This document shows positions 34,157 to 46,130 of a stretch of 54,963 nucleotides of DNA, one piece after another. The notes below the pieces were generated by a model, which saw only the letters and a list, made by a program, of their open reading frames with translations, did no database searches and was not told the origin of the DNA. Origin of the DNA: Priapulus caudatus (Eukaryota > Priapulida > Priapulimorpha > Priapulimorphida > Priapulidae); assembly GCF_000485595.1 (NCBI RefSeq), contig NW_014577893.1, positions 6,393 to 61,355 of the forward strand. Reading direction: 5' to 3'. The first letter of the stretch is position 1; each line of letters starts with the position of its first letter. The position numbers and the translations under genes are program-made.

Positions 34157-35348
34157 CATGAGGCATTTTTGAGGAAAAGCAAATTTCAGGTGGTTTTTTC
34201 TGGAGCGGATTTTCGTGCTAATATGAAAAATTTGTTTTGGTTTCCTATATTTGCCACTATTTTTCTATAATTTTCCTATATTGGTCACTAGTTGGGGTTC
34301 AAGGACAATTAGTGCAAAATTCATATTTTTACAAACTATGTTTTCTTCCCCTGCCCAAATATAGATATGAAAACAAATTTTCAATAGTATTTCATTATAA
34401 ACGCTACACAATTTGTCAAGTTTAGAAATTAAGGGAAAACATTAAAGAAGTATTCCACGTCATTTGCAATATCTCCTTAACCGGTTGGAATTTCTTTTTT
34501 GCCATATTGTTTGGTTTTCATATAGATTTTTTTTTACCAATTACCAGGTTGTCTAGCCGCTCTGATATCTGTGGTTCATGGGAACAGGGATATTATTGTT
34601 TGTATTACATATTTTTGTTAATTAGCCTGCTAATTAAAGTCAATAGTCAATTAGTGCAAAATACAAATTTTCATGAAATTTGTTTAGGCTCGTTGTCCTT
34701 CGCGCTATACAAATATCCAAGTTTTTTTTTACTTTTCCCCTTATCTAAAACAGTATATCATGCCATAAATATTTGAATTAAATGGAAAATGGAAGGGCAT
34801 TCTTGCAAAAAATTGTTTGTGTTTTCCCAAATTTGCCTGATTAATTAAAGCTCATTAATTAAGGAACAGATGTCAATTAGTGCAAAAATTCAAAACATGT
34901 TTATTCAACCCACCTTGAAGTTAAAAATATCAAAGTCATTTTCAATATCTTTCATATTAGGCCTCTAGACAACATATCAAATATTCAAAAAATAAATGGA
35001 AAACATGAAAGAAACATTCATTTCTATTCTATACAATACTATTCTATACTAGTGACGAACGATATACTATCTCCGTAACGGTTGAACTTTCTATGTGGGT
35101 TGTTTTCAGATTTTGTGGTCAGATTTTCACATCTGTCTCTTCATATGCAATGGTTCAGGAGAGACAGGGATATTTCGTTTTAGAGATTTCTGGTAATTAG
35201 CCGATTAATTAAGGTCAAGGTCAATTAGTGGCAAAATACGAATTAATTAGGCAAATTTGGGAAACACAAACAAATTTTTAATATTCAGCACCGAACAAAT
35301 CCGCTCCGAAAACTATTTGATTTCTTTTCCTAAAAAATCGCCATCATG
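34157..35348. mobile_element. Long-TIR element (family L), copy 2
   Basis: Same element as 20827-21998 with the same internal order. About 20 bases longer because of scattered single-base insertions. Flanks are shared too (from GAGGGGCTCAATGG upstream to about GTCGCAGT downstream), so the unit duplicated is larger than the TIR element. Confidence 0.75.
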
Positions 35349-35481
35349 ACAAAATGTTTGGACACATCAAAATTGTTTGGACAATCACAGCAATTGCTGC
35401 TTCGCGAATCAATGGACTATAGCTGTATAGCGTGCAACACAAGCGGCGCGTTCCACACGCGGTGAATACGAAAACCCCCAA

Positions 35482-35843
35482 GAAACCCTCGTTTTAACCA
35501 TTACTCTTGATGATCACGCCATCAAAGTGAATGCTCACAATTCATTTACTTTGTCGCAGTCCATTTTTCCTCGCGAGGCTGCGCAACGCTGATTTATATC
35601 TATGTCGCCAAATAAAACCCCATTTGAGAACGCAGCTATTTACCACAGTGCATGCTAAAGATAATGCTATAGCGAAAACTAGCACGCCAACCACGAGAAT
35701 ATATTAATGGTATCGAGATTGAGCAGTCATGCTTTCGTGCATTGCTTTGATCGTCCTATACGATTTGATTACCGATTGAACTCCCGAAGCGTGCACGCGT
35801 GCAGTCGTTACCGTGGTTGCCACTTTCTAAGTGATAGTTTTCA
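35482..35843 (+). repeat. Dispersed repeat H, copy 1
   Basis: From GAAACCCTCGTTTTAACC to GTGATAGTTTTCAT. Another copy is at 37155-37545, and its first 80 bases also occur at 22111-22191. Confidence 0.75.
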
Positions 35844-36345
35844 TCTCTCTCTCTCTCTCTCTCAGCTTTTCTGAGGTGAAGCCAAGCGGAAGACACGTGA
35901 CATCTCTACTATAAATACGGCGACTAGTGGGTCAGTGTGACGGGCGGCGCTGAGTGCCGTTCAATACCCGCATTATCGCGCATCGCATGTTTACTCATTA
36001 TCGCCTGACCTCATCATGCGACGCATCAAATGCTACGCGACTCGCGACGTCGAATCATCGACCACTACGTCAGCGTGTGCGACCTTGACGCGCAGACACA
36101 TTGAGTTTGATGTGTGTGTGTGTGTGTTGTGTGGTGTGCTGCGTGCGTGCGTGCGTGCGCGCGCGTGTGTGTGCGTATGTATGTGTGTGTGTGTGTGTGG
36201 TGTGTGTGTGTGTGCGTGTGTGTGTGTGTGTGTGTGTTGTGTGTGTGTGTGTGCGTGTGCGTGTGTGCGTGTTTTGAGTTGCGTGCACACAAACGCGCAC
36301 GCACTCACGCACGCTCGCACGCGCGCACACACAAAGAAATAGAGA
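35844..36345. repeat. (TC)n, unassigned sequence and (GT)n
   Basis: Short CT run at 35845-35863, then sequence without a gene, then an imperfect GT/GC microsatellite from about 36112 to 36335. Cys-Val and Thr-His reading frames here are artefacts. Confidence 0.8.
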
Positions 36346-37154
36346 GAGAGAACTTTGCCGGCACGCGATCGAGATGTACATGTACGACTCCGGCAGATAT
36401 CGACGCGCCGCGTGTGTGAATCATGAAACCGCTGTTCAATAAATGTCACACAGACACTGCTGCGGCTTCTTGGTGGGTAGGGGGAGTGGGGGGGGGATGC
36501 GGCTCGGCGAGTGGAGCGATAAACCCGCGAGGGAGAGATATTAGTAAACAGTTCGCTACTTTACTACCGAATGAAAATATCCGACGCAAAATAAATAGAT
36601 TAGCGCAGCAGCGGGTGCATGGGGAGGGTCTCCCCAATCTCCCCCCCCCTTCCGCGCGCATCGAGGAAATTGCGGTCGGGTAGCGGCGTACATCGCGTTA
36701 TCATACGAGTTTGCGTACATCATAGCACGCTTCTATAAGCGGGCTTGCCCTCCTTCATTGCGGGACCAAAATTAGTCCGGGCCAGTGCGTATTTAGAGCG
36801 GGATAGCTAGCGCGTACACACTACAAAAATAGTTTGATGTGGTATCAAATTTGCAGTCTGTACGGGGTATTATATAGTAATAGCGAGGCGGTGAGGCATA
36901 CAACACGTTGAGCTCGCGCGTGTCCTACCCTACTGTATACCGCACGGTGTGTAACCCAGACAGCTACGCCGCGCAGGGTATGCCCGCCGCTAGAAGGCAC
37001 GGCCAACGTTGTCCGCACCACATCACTTAGTAGATAATTGAATAATTACAGAATTATAATTATGTTCACGTACGCTTGTTTGTACTAGGGAGCGTGTATT
37101 CACAGGCTACGCGAACTGTCGACAAATTGTCTCCACTACCCCCTCCCAGAAGGA
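36346..37154. other. Non-coding stretch
   Basis: No exon, TIR pair or tandem repeat that I can support. Confidence 0.4.
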
Positions 37155-37545
37155 GAAACCCTCGTTTTAACCATTACTCTTGATGATCACGCCATCAAAG
37201 TGAATGCTCACCAATTCATCTTAACTTTGTCGCAGTCGCATCTTTTCGCTCGCGAGGCTGCGCAACGCTGAATTTAATTATCTATGTCGCCAAATAAAAC
37301 CCATTTGAGAACGCCAAGTCTATGTTACCCACAGGGCATGCATGCTAAAGTAATGCTAATAGCGAAAACTAGCACGCCAACCACCGAGAATAATAGGAAT
37401 CGGTACGAGATGAGCTAGGTCATGCTTTCGTGCATATGCTCTTTGAATCCGTCCATAGAGTTTGATTTAGCCGATGAACTCCCGAAGCGTGGCAACGCGT
37501 GCAGGTCGTTACCGTGGTTGCAACTTTCTAAGTGATAGTTTTCAT
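37155..37545 (+). repeat. Dispersed repeat H, copy 2
   Basis: Same order of landmarks as 35482-35843 (GATGATCACGCCATCAAAGT, GAGGCTGCGCAACGCTGA, ACCGTGGTTG), about 30 bases longer through scattered insertions. Confidence 0.75.
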
Positions 37546-37767
37546 GTGCAGGATACTAGTTATGTGATAGTCAGACAACCTATGTCGCCTAGTTAAGTAG
37601 GCGAGCTACATCGGAGAGGCAGGCGTGAGATAAACGATGCTGTGCACGCACGCGCACACAGATAATTCATCATTGAATGCTTGTCCGTGATCATTGACAG
37701 TCATCACTGTAACAGCTTCCCTTCACAAAAATTATCAACTCCACCTCGTCTTCTTGCAGCGCAACTC

Positions 37768-37809
<42 letters not shown>

Positions 37810-38380
37810 GCTCCTTCTTATGCTGCCTTTTTCAGGTTCGCCCGTCCGTCCCGTCGGCCCGTCTGCCTGTCTGTCCACCTGTCTGTCTCTCTGTCTGTCT
37901 GTCTATGTAATATGTTTCTGTTGCGTCTCTCTCTCTTTGAGTCTCGCTCTCAACATAGACTATAGGGACCATTAGTAAGGACGTAGGGTATCATATATAT
38001 ATAACTGTATAAAATAACAAATTGTAGGCTTTGTGAAATCAAAACCACTCGACTGAGAAACGGTTAAAAGGTTATATATGTCTCTTACAGTTACATCAAG
38101 TGACCAATCCTGGTTTTCGACAGCACTAATATTTTTATTATACGCAAACTTTATACAGCATTACACAGTCATGCACAATATAAAATGCACCATTACACCG
38201 AAAAGAGAATGATAATTAATAGCCCACTATCTTTAAAATTACACGTACACTCACACGCATGCACGCACACACGCACAGCGCACAACGACGCGGCCGGCAA
38301 CGGCACACGACATGCACACACACACACACACACACCACACACCACACCTACCACCATCACACACACACACACGCAACACG
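37546..38380. other. Microsatellite-rich non-coding stretch
   Basis: (TC)n at about 37770-37808, CTGTCTGT units at 37865-37905 and (CA)n near 38314-38373. No gene. Confidence 0.6.
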
Positions 38381-39701
38381 TAACTTTCCTGCACTGTTCT
38401 GTCCTACATCATACGCAGGCAGAAGAGGGAGCTGTTCATTAGTTTCATACCTTATACTGACAACTATAACAGACATGTATCACAAGCTGCGCGATAGCTC
38501 TCTAAATTAATACAGTCCTTGCAAGAGTTTTTGTACATTTCCAGCAGTTGTTAATCTCGCTGCTATAAGTGGACTATAACTAACGGACTTATATTAAGTA
38601 ACTTTATCCATTAACCGGTTGCATTGATCGCCGCTCATTAATTAGCAAAAGTCTCGCGGGTCAAAATATGTAAGATTTTTACCGCAGAAATTACGGGCGT
38701 CGCACGGTTCGTCGAAGGTATATGCAATAAATTAATTACATTCAAGTAAGAGCCATCTTCTTATATGATTACACGATGAAAACCAAAATTCTAGCTGTTA
38801 CACGGAATTGGTTACTTGTGCACTGGTTAAAACGGCCATGATACGACTAGCGGGTTGGCTAATAAATATAGGTTTGTAACTATATGTACTGCAATACAGA
38901 TCCTCGTGAACCCTAAAAGTGTTAGACCAGGGATACACGACAATACCGACTGAAGCAGAACCTGTGTGGCTTTTGAAGATTTGATGATTACGCATAATAC
39001 ACATTGCGAGTCGCTAAATCAACCTAAGATACGCCTTTAGAGGTACTTGTCCAACACGGAATGAATTTCGCGAAAAACACTTTGCATCGAAGTACATCAT
39101 GCTTTATTATACCGTACGGCACAATTTTGTTTACATGGGTGCAGACAGTGTCAGTATTTTATTATTATGGGCTTCATGTTGCTGTTCCGAAAACAGGCGT
39201 GAAATCCACGTTTGCTACTTTCCGCAACGTGTGAAAAGCTTTCCAACCCGTTTACGTGATTAATGAACGGTTGGCGCCGCGGTGGTAAAGCACTGTCGAT
39301 TTCAGCTCCCATTAGCGGACCACGGCAACACCATACGCAACCGCGCACTGGCGAAGACGACAATCTGCAAGAATTATGCACGGTCCGAGGCCATTCCTTA
39401 ATCATATGCAGTCGAGCAAAACGACCACGCTAAGAGTGAGCTTGTAGTAGATTGTATCAGCACCGGGATCCCCACGCTTCTGACGGCGTAACAGCGGCAC
39501 GCGACGTCGGTGTGGACCGTAACAGGCGCAGCACACGGACGCACCCACGCACTGCACAAATTGGCACGCATGCACGGACGCACGCGCGCAGCGCAGCGAA
39601 GAAGACGCACGCCACGCACGCACGCGAGCGGCGCGAATCCAATTCGCTATCACGGGCGCTCGTCGCGCGCGGTGGACCCGCGCCAGCTGGTGACACTCGC
39701 G

Positions 39702-40752
39702 TCAACTTCTAGCGCAGCCAGAGGCGCGCGAAGCGAGCCGCGAGCAGGTACGTTCTTCTGGGCGGGCTAAACGCACCTTGACGGCGGCGTAGAAGAGCGG
39801 CCAGTCAGCGACGCCCGCCTCGATGCACACGCAGCTCCGCCGAACGTCATCACGGGCCGACGCCTCGTCGAACGCGCCTGAAGGCGAGGTAGGAGCGCCC
39901 ACGCGTGCTTCGGCGCACAGCAAGACGGCGTGGCGACGCCGCCGACCGAACAGCGAGTCGAAACGACGCCCAGCAGCTCGCCAGCTCCGGCGCGCTGCTC
40001 CTCGGCGCTCGCCGCCGTCGCCCGCCGCTTGAGTCTCGGGAGCGCGCTTCGTCGCGACTGCGCCGACCGAACCGAGGCGAGCGACGAAGCGAGGCGGCCA
40101 CGACGTAGGGAGAGCGCGAGCAGCGACGATCGAGTAGCATCTGCAGCGCCGAGCCGTAACGGATGGCAGACGAGCGCCGAGCGCGCCGCCCCGTGCGGCC
40201 CGACGACGGCGACGCGGCTGCTCTTGTACTCGCAATGATGATCGACGACGTCTGGTAGCGCGCGACAGGAAGAGGAATGATGCGCCGAGCAGCGCTAGAA
40301 AGCGGTGAACTGCTGCTGCTCCACGCGCCGCAGCGCCGCCGTGGTGCCGTCGGCGTGCCGACACCGGTCGACGTAGCCGAAGACACGAGCAGCCAGGCGC
40401 CGGAAGAACATCGCCATGTAGTGCCCAGTGCTGCAGCTTGACGGCTCGTGCACAGCGTCGTGTCGGCGTCGCGCTTCCTCCGTCGGACTGTACGCGTCGC
40501 CCGAGCGTGACGCGAACTCGAACGATCGTGACGACGATCGTAAGGCACGGCGAGCCGAGTATCAGGTTCGGGGACACGGCGCCACCGAGCCAGCATCGCC
40601 ACAGGTTGCTAACGGCAGCAGCTGCGTGGTAGCGCGCCAAGCAGCGGACGACGACGGCGCACGTTTGCCGACGACGGCGAACGACACCGAGACTGATGTA
40701 AGATGGGCGTCCATGCTGCTCCGAGTAGGCGTCCAGGTCGGATCTGAGACAT
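39702..40752 (-). pseudogene. Frame-broken copy of the class A GPCR
   Basis: Corresponds to 44778-45779 with the start near 40752 and the same stop at 39702. It is 1051 bases instead of 1002, so about 49 net inserted bases break the frame repeatedly; pieces of the intact protein appear in all three frames. The inserts are mostly single bases and as frequent in flanking DNA, so consensus error in a collapsed or haplotype duplicate is as likely as a true pseudogene. Confidence 0.75.
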
Positions 40753-41124
40753 TTGCTGTTTGTTCGGCATGCCCGCGTCACGCGTGGTCTAGCGAACGAG
40801 AGCGGCCGTCTAGACGGCGAGGCGAGGCAGCGAAGGGCTGGACCGTCGCGCACTCGTAATTCACTCACACACACCACTCTCGGTCGCCGCTCCTCGCGTC
40901 CGGCGTTCTAGCGGGCCCGGCTGCCGGTGCGTCGAGCCGTGTCCACATTAGAACCGATAGCATGGCGTTAATTTTTTGCAGTATATATTTTTTTTACCGA
41001 GAGGCTGCCCGTCAGGCGTGCATCGCTTTCGAAATTCCGAGCCCGGGAAAACTGCAAACGAAAGCACACGAGATGACCTTTGAAAGGTTACAACCGCCCC
41101 CGCCCGTCAACACGACATGATGGC

Positions 41125-41355
41125 CTGTACACAGATACTTAATACGCTGCTGAATAAACTGCTTATCCAAACGTGTCGCCTATACACTGCTTTAGCAAAG
41201 CTTCTAATCACCTGTTTAATCAACCTGCTCAACACCCCGCTTAATAACACCTGCGCTAACGAAGCTGCTGATACAGCCTGCTTGATTAATATACCTGCCC
41301 TGATGCCGATACATCTACATGCTAGAATGATACAATATGATGCCAAATAAAACCT
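41125..41355 (+). repeat. Degenerate AATAAACCTGCTT repeat, copy 1
   Basis: Units of about 13-14 bp, such as TTAATCAACCTGC and TGAATAAACTGCTT, upstream of the GPCR copy. The 77-codon Leu/Asn/Thr frame through it is an artefact. Confidence 0.65.
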
Positions 41356-42084
41356 GCCTAAGTACAGCGTGCTTTATTAGAAGCGCCATATCCATATAAA
41401 TAGATTTTATGATGATGAATAAACCTCATATTGTTTTGATAGGCTCAGCTATTCCAAGCGGTTACATCGTAAGCGAGTTCATTTCGTGCTGCTTCCACTC
41501 AAAAACTAGCGTTTAGAACTGCACAATGGCGTTTGTTATTCGTGAAGTATCTTGATTCGCCAATGACGCTGTTGAGAAATTGTCATCTCAGACTCGTCAC
41601 CTAGCAGATGCTGTTCCTTGTCTCCCTGAAGCTGCATGTTTAAAAGCTAATCCGATACTTGCGATAGATGCTTCAACTCTGAGTGCTCAGCATCGATTAC
41701 ACACGACAGAATATCGTGGATTCATGCGACAGCCAATGCATCGAACGTGATTTATCGTACGTGACCACACGACGCCGGTCAACATCCGAGCGGGAAGGTA
41801 TAACTGCAGCAGTCACAGCGCCCGAGAGAGAGAGAGAGACGCACAGGCAAGCTAATTCAGCGTTCATGGCACTAACAGAGCGTCTACGACTATATCACAG
41901 CCGGTTACTCGCCAGTCCTTCACGCAGATTTAATTCTGCGCGCATGCGCACATGACAACTAGTAGGCACGACTGTGCACGATCATTCATCTGAAAATAGA
42001 GGCCGCAATGTAATGTAGCAGGTCTCTCCAAATACGTGCATTACAATGCATTACCAGCAGGTGGGGGAAGCGGCAGAGGCAGTT

Positions 42085-42205
42085 CCGTTACCAACATATA
42101 TATATATATATATATAATATATATATAATATAAATGTAATATATTGTGTGTGTATCTATATATATATATATATATATATATATAGATATAAAAAAAAACA
42201 TAGAT
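42085..42205. repeat. (TA)n microsatellite next to gap
   Basis: TA runs with TGTGTGTATC interruptions, ending at the N gap. Confidence 0.95.
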
Positions 42206-42230
42206 NNNNNNNNNNNNNNNNNNNNNNNNN
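42206..42230. other. Assembly gap (25 N)
   Basis: 25 N between the TA microsatellite and the GT minisatellite. It separates the two copies of block P. Confidence 1.
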
Positions 42231-42410
42231 TGTAAATGTGGTATGTGTGTGCGTGCGCATGCCCGTATGTGTGTGAATACGGTGTGTACGTGCGTGCGCG
42301 CGTGTGTGTGTAAATGTGGTATGTGTGTGCGTGGGTGCGCGTGTGATTGTGCGTGCGCATGCCCGTATGTGTGTGAATACGGTGTGTGCGTGCGTGCGCG
42401 CAAACATTTG
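42231..42410 (+). repeat. GT-rich minisatellite, ~110-bp unit
   Basis: Contains TGTAAATGTGGTATGTGTGT and CATGCCCGTATGTGTGTGAA then TACGGTGTGT, repeated about twice. A related unit occurs at 43010-43090. Confidence 0.7.
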
Positions 42411-43440
42411 ACAACGGGAGGTGTAACCGTGCCCGCGCTTACCCGGCTCCCAATGCTCTGACATTTTTAGACGCCGTTTCGATTGTCTAAGAGCACACAC
42501 ACACCACACTATATATACCATAACCTTTTGAAATTGTGTTAAACTATTAATGTGTTTTCTCACGGGTTTTAATGATAATATAGCTATACTAAATGTAGAT
42601 TAAATCAGGAGCGTATAATGACAAATTTGTCATTATACGCTCCTGATTAAATGCATAATAATAAGCATTTAATTAGGTGGAGCTTTCACCTAGCATAGCA
42701 AGCCACACTAAACGCACGCACGAACGCACGCACGCACACCGGCACGCGCACACACGCACACACCAAAGACATTGCGGCTGAGGTGTATAAACAGCCAATC
42801 ACTGCCGCGCACAGCTGTGAGGCGAAAATTTAAGACAAACCCCAACGAGAGACGGCTGCAGTTGTATGTGTGTGCGTGTGTGCGTGTGTGCGTGTGCGTG
42901 TGCGTGTGCGCGTGTGTGTATGTATGTATGTATGTATGTATGTATGCGTGTGTGTGCGTGTGCATGGTTGCGTATGTGTGTGCGCGCCCGTGTGTGTGTG
43001 CGTGTGTGCGTGGGTGCACGTGTGATTGTGCGTGCGCATGCCCGTGTATGTGTGAATGCGGTGTGTGCGTGCGTGCGCGCGTGTGTGTGATGTGTGTGTG
43101 TGTGCGCGCGTGTGTGCAAATATTTGACAATGAGAGGTGTACCCCTGCCCGCCGCCGTTTACTGACTTTCAAGAAAATATATCTTCAAAACTACTCAATG
43201 CTTTTTTTTAAGAATTTGACTTATTAATGATGTTTCTAACCAGAATAAAATTTAAAAAAATAATATCTAAATAAGTGAAATTGTACTATGAAATCACCCC
43301 ATTTCAATTTTTTTGAAAAATTGTATGTAATTTTAAGGTAACATTTCAGATTATATATATACTTAGATGCAATTTTTTTAAACAAATATTGATATATGAC
43401 TCGAGTCTAAATATCAGTATTTTTCGTTTACTGTAAATAC
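42340..43440 (+). repeat. Duplicated block G, copy 2
   Basis: The cleaner copy of 30470-31800. It runs into 28 bases of repeat R27 and then a pure (CA)n. Confidence 0.8.
42603..42648. repeat. Perfect 46-bp palindrome
   Basis: Arms of 23 bp with no spacer: AATCAGGAGCGTATAATGAC then AAA, followed by the exact reverse complement. The inner 20 bases of the arm also occur at 1746-1765. It could be two element ends meeting head to head, or the remnant of an element that lost its centre. Confidence 0.9.
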
Positions 43441-43452
43441 ATCCTCAACTAA

Positions 43453-43457
<5 letters not shown>

Positions 43458-43515
<58 letters not shown>
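43458..43515. repeat. (CA)n microsatellite
   Basis: A pure CA run of about 55 bases that joins blocks G and P. Confidence 0.95.
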
Positions 43516-43521
<6 letters not shown>

Positions 43522-44777
43522 TAACTTTCCTGCACTGTTCATGTCGGTACATATACGCAGCAGAAGAGGGAGCTGTTCATAGTTCATACCTTATACTGAC
43601 ACTATACAGACATGTATCACACTGCGTAGCTCTCTAAATTAATCAGTCTTGCAAAGTTTGTACATTTCCACAGTTGTTAATCTCGCTCTATATAGTGGAC
43701 TATAACTACGGACTTTAATTAAGTAACTTTATCCATTAACCGGTTCATTGATCGCCGCTCATTAATTAGCAAAAGTCTCGCGGGAAAATGATCTGTAAGA
43801 TTTTTACCGACAGAAATTACGGCGTCGCACGGTTCGTGAAGGTATATGCAATTAAATTTAATTTACATTCAATTAAGAGCCATCTTCTATATGATTACAC
43901 GATGAAAACCAAAATTCTAGCTGTTACACGGAATTGGTTACTTGTGCACTGGTTAAAACGGCATGATACGCTACGTTGGCTAAATAAATATAGGTTTGTA
44001 ACTATATGTACTGCAAACAGATCTCGTGAACCCTAAAAGTGTTAGACAGGGATACACCGACAATACCGTACTGAGCAGAATGTGTGGCTTTTGAAGATTT
44101 TGTGATTACCATAATACACATTGCCGAGTCGCTAATCAACCTAAGATACGCTTTAGAGTACTTGTCAAACACGGAATAATTTCGCGAAAAACACTTGCAT
44201 GAAGTACATCATGCTTATTATACCGTACGGCAACATTTTGTTTACAATGGGTGCACACAGTGTCAATATTTATTATTATGGCTTCATGTTGCTGTTCGAA
44301 AACAGGCGTGAAAATCCAGTGCTCTTCCGCTACGTGTGAAAAGCTTTCACCGTTGTCGTGATTAATGAACGGTGGCGCCGGTGTAACAGCACTGTCGATT
44401 TCAGCTCCCATTAGCGACCCACGCACACACATACGCACCGCGCACTGGCGAAGACGACATCTGCAAGAATTATGCACGGTCCCGAGCCATTCCTATTCAT
44501 ATGCAGTCGAGCAAAACGAACGCTAAGAGTGAGCTTGTAGTAGATTTGTATCAGCACCGGGGATTCCCACGCTTCTGACGGCGTAACAGCGCACGCACGT
44601 CGGTGTGACGTAACAGCGCACACACGGACGCACCCACGCACGCACAATTGCACGCATGCACGGACGCACGCGCGCACGCACGGACGCACGCACGCACCGC
44701 ACGCGAGCGCGCGAATCAATTCGCTATCACGGGCGCTCGTCGCGCGGCGGTGGCACCGCCAGCTGGTGGCACTCGCG

Positions 44778-45779
44778 TCAACTTCTAGCGCAGCAGAGGC
44801 GCGCGACGAGCCGCGAGCAGGTCGGTTCTCTGGCGGCGTACACGGCCACCTTGACGGCGGCGTAGCAGAGCGGCAGCAGCGACGCCGCCTCGATGCACAC
44901 GAGCTCGCCGAACGTCATCACGGGCCGCGCCTCGTCGAACGGCCTGAAGGCGAGGTAGAGCGCCCACGCGTGCTTCGGCAGCCAGCAGACGGCGTAGGCG
45001 ACGCCGCCGACGAACAGCGAGTCGACGGACGCCCGCAGCTCGGCCAGCTCGGCGCGCTGCTCCTCGGGCGTCGCCGCCGCCGTCGCCGCCGCTGAGTCTC
45101 GGGAGCGCAGCTTCGTCGCGATGCGCCGACCGACGAGGCGAGCGACGACGAGCGGCACGACGTAGGAGAGCGCGAGCGCGACGATCGAGTACATCTGCAG
45201 CGCCGAGCCGTACGGATGGCAGACGAGCGCCGAGCGCGCCGCCCCGTGCGGCCCGACGACGGCGACGCGGCTGCTCTTGTACTCGATGATGATCGACGGC
45301 GTCTGGTAGACGAGCGACAGGAAGAGGATGATGGCGCCGAGCAGCGCGCAGAAGCGGTGACTGCTGCTGCTCCACGCGCCGCCGCGCCCGCCGTGGTGCC
45401 CGTCGGCGTGCCGACACCGGTCGACGTAGCCGACGACGAGCAGCCAGGCGCCGGAGAACATCGCCATGTAGGTGACGCAGTGCTGCAGCTTGCGGCTCGT
45501 GCACAGCGTCGTGTCGGCGTCGCCTTCCTCCGTCGGACTGTACGCGTCGCCGGCGTGACGCGAACTCGACGTCGTGACGACGATCGTCGGCACGGCGACG
45601 CCGAGTATCAGGTCGGGCACGGCGCCGGCCAGCATGCACAGGTTGTACGGCAGCAGCTCGTGGTAGCGCGCCAGCAGCGCGACGACGACGGCCACGTTGC
45701 CGACGACGGCGACGACACCGAGACTGATGTAGATGGCGTCCATGATGCTCGAGTAGGCGTCCAGGTCGATCTGAGACAT
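44778..45779 (-). CDS. Intronless rhodopsin-class GPCR, orphan
   Basis: A single exon of 333 codons starting MSQIDLD. Seven hydrophobic segments lie at about residues 14-38, 45-70, 100-122, 143-164, 190-214, 254-276 and 289-314. Class A landmarks: GN28V in TM1, D56 in TM2 (AGAVPDLI), D120-R121-C122 in place of DRY, C187 in loop 2 pairing probably with C93, CWLP at 265-268 in TM6, and PLCY at 303-306 where NPxxY is expected (the Asn is lost). The long third loop is Ala/Glu-rich (229-250). It would act at the plasma membrane; the ligand and subfamily are unknown. The codons are strongly G/C-ending. The opposite strand and another frame are also open over most of the length, a side effect of composition. 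Confidence 0.85.
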   Translation of the reverse strand: MSQIDLDAYSSIMDAIYISLGVVAVVGNVAVVVALLARYHELLPYNLCMLAGAVPDLILGVAVPTIVVTTSSSRHAGDAYSPTEEGDADTTLCTSRKLQHCVTYMAMFSGAWLLVVGYVDRCRHADGHHGGRGGAWSSSSHRFCALLGAIILFLSLVYQTPSIIIEYKSSRVAVVGPHGAARSALVCHPYGSALQMYSIVALALSYVVPLVVARLVGRRIATKLRSRDSAAATAAATPEEQRAELAELRASVDSLFVGGVAYAVCWLPKHAWALYLAFRPFDEARPVMTFGELVCIEAASLLPLCYAAVKVAVYAAREPTCSRLVARLCCARS

Positions 45780-46130
45780 TGCTGTTTGTTCTGCTGCCCG
45801 CGTCGCGTGGTCTAGCGAACGAGAGCGGCGCTAGAGCGAGGCGGGCAGGAAGGGCTGCGACCGCGCACTCGTAATTCACTCACACACACTCTCGGGTCCG
45901 CTCTCCCGGACGTTCTAGCGGGCCCCTGCCGTGCGTCGCCGTGTCCACATTAGAAACGATAGATGCGTTAATTTTTTGCAGTAATAGTTTTTTTTACGAG
46001 AGGCTGCCGTCGCGTGCATCGCTTTCGAAATTCCCGAGCCCGGGAAAACTGCAACGGAAACACACGAGATGACCTTTGAAAGGTTACAACCCGCCCCCGC
46101 CCGTCGCACGACATGATGGCCTGTACAAGA
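45780..46130. other. Upstream region of the GPCR
   Basis: About 350 bases between the start codon and the 13-14-bp repeat. T-rich stretch at about 45971-45996. No promoter motif I would call. Confidence 0.4.

Larger units (their letters stand above)
38380..42110. repeat. Duplicated block P, copy 1 (contains damaged GPCR)
   Basis: Matches 43510-47045 along its length, from GTAACTTTCCTGCACTGTTC to CAGCAGGTGGGGG and the TA repeat. Copy 1 is about 200 bases longer, mainly through single-base insertions spread evenly over coding and non-coding sequence. Confidence 0.85.

Noticed and set aside
39151-39405. Minus-strand frame with LMGAEIDSALPP and SFSHVAES, also at 44136-44477
   Set aside because: Partly shared by both P copies, but the frames diverge through indels and no domain is recognisable; not called as a gene.
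40428-40859. Long frames on the strand opposite the GPCR copies, also 45216-45815
   Set aside because: They are Asp/Arg/Ala-rich shadows of the GC-rich GPCR coding strand.
41683-41955. 90-codon plus-strand frame with a counterpart at 46692-46907
   Set aside because: The two copies do not keep a common frame and contain a GA run; no domain is seen.
44785-45879. 364-codon Arg-rich minus-strand frame overlapping the GPCR
   Set aside because: Shifted frame of the same exon. The 333-codon frame has the seven membrane segments and class A motifs; this one has none.
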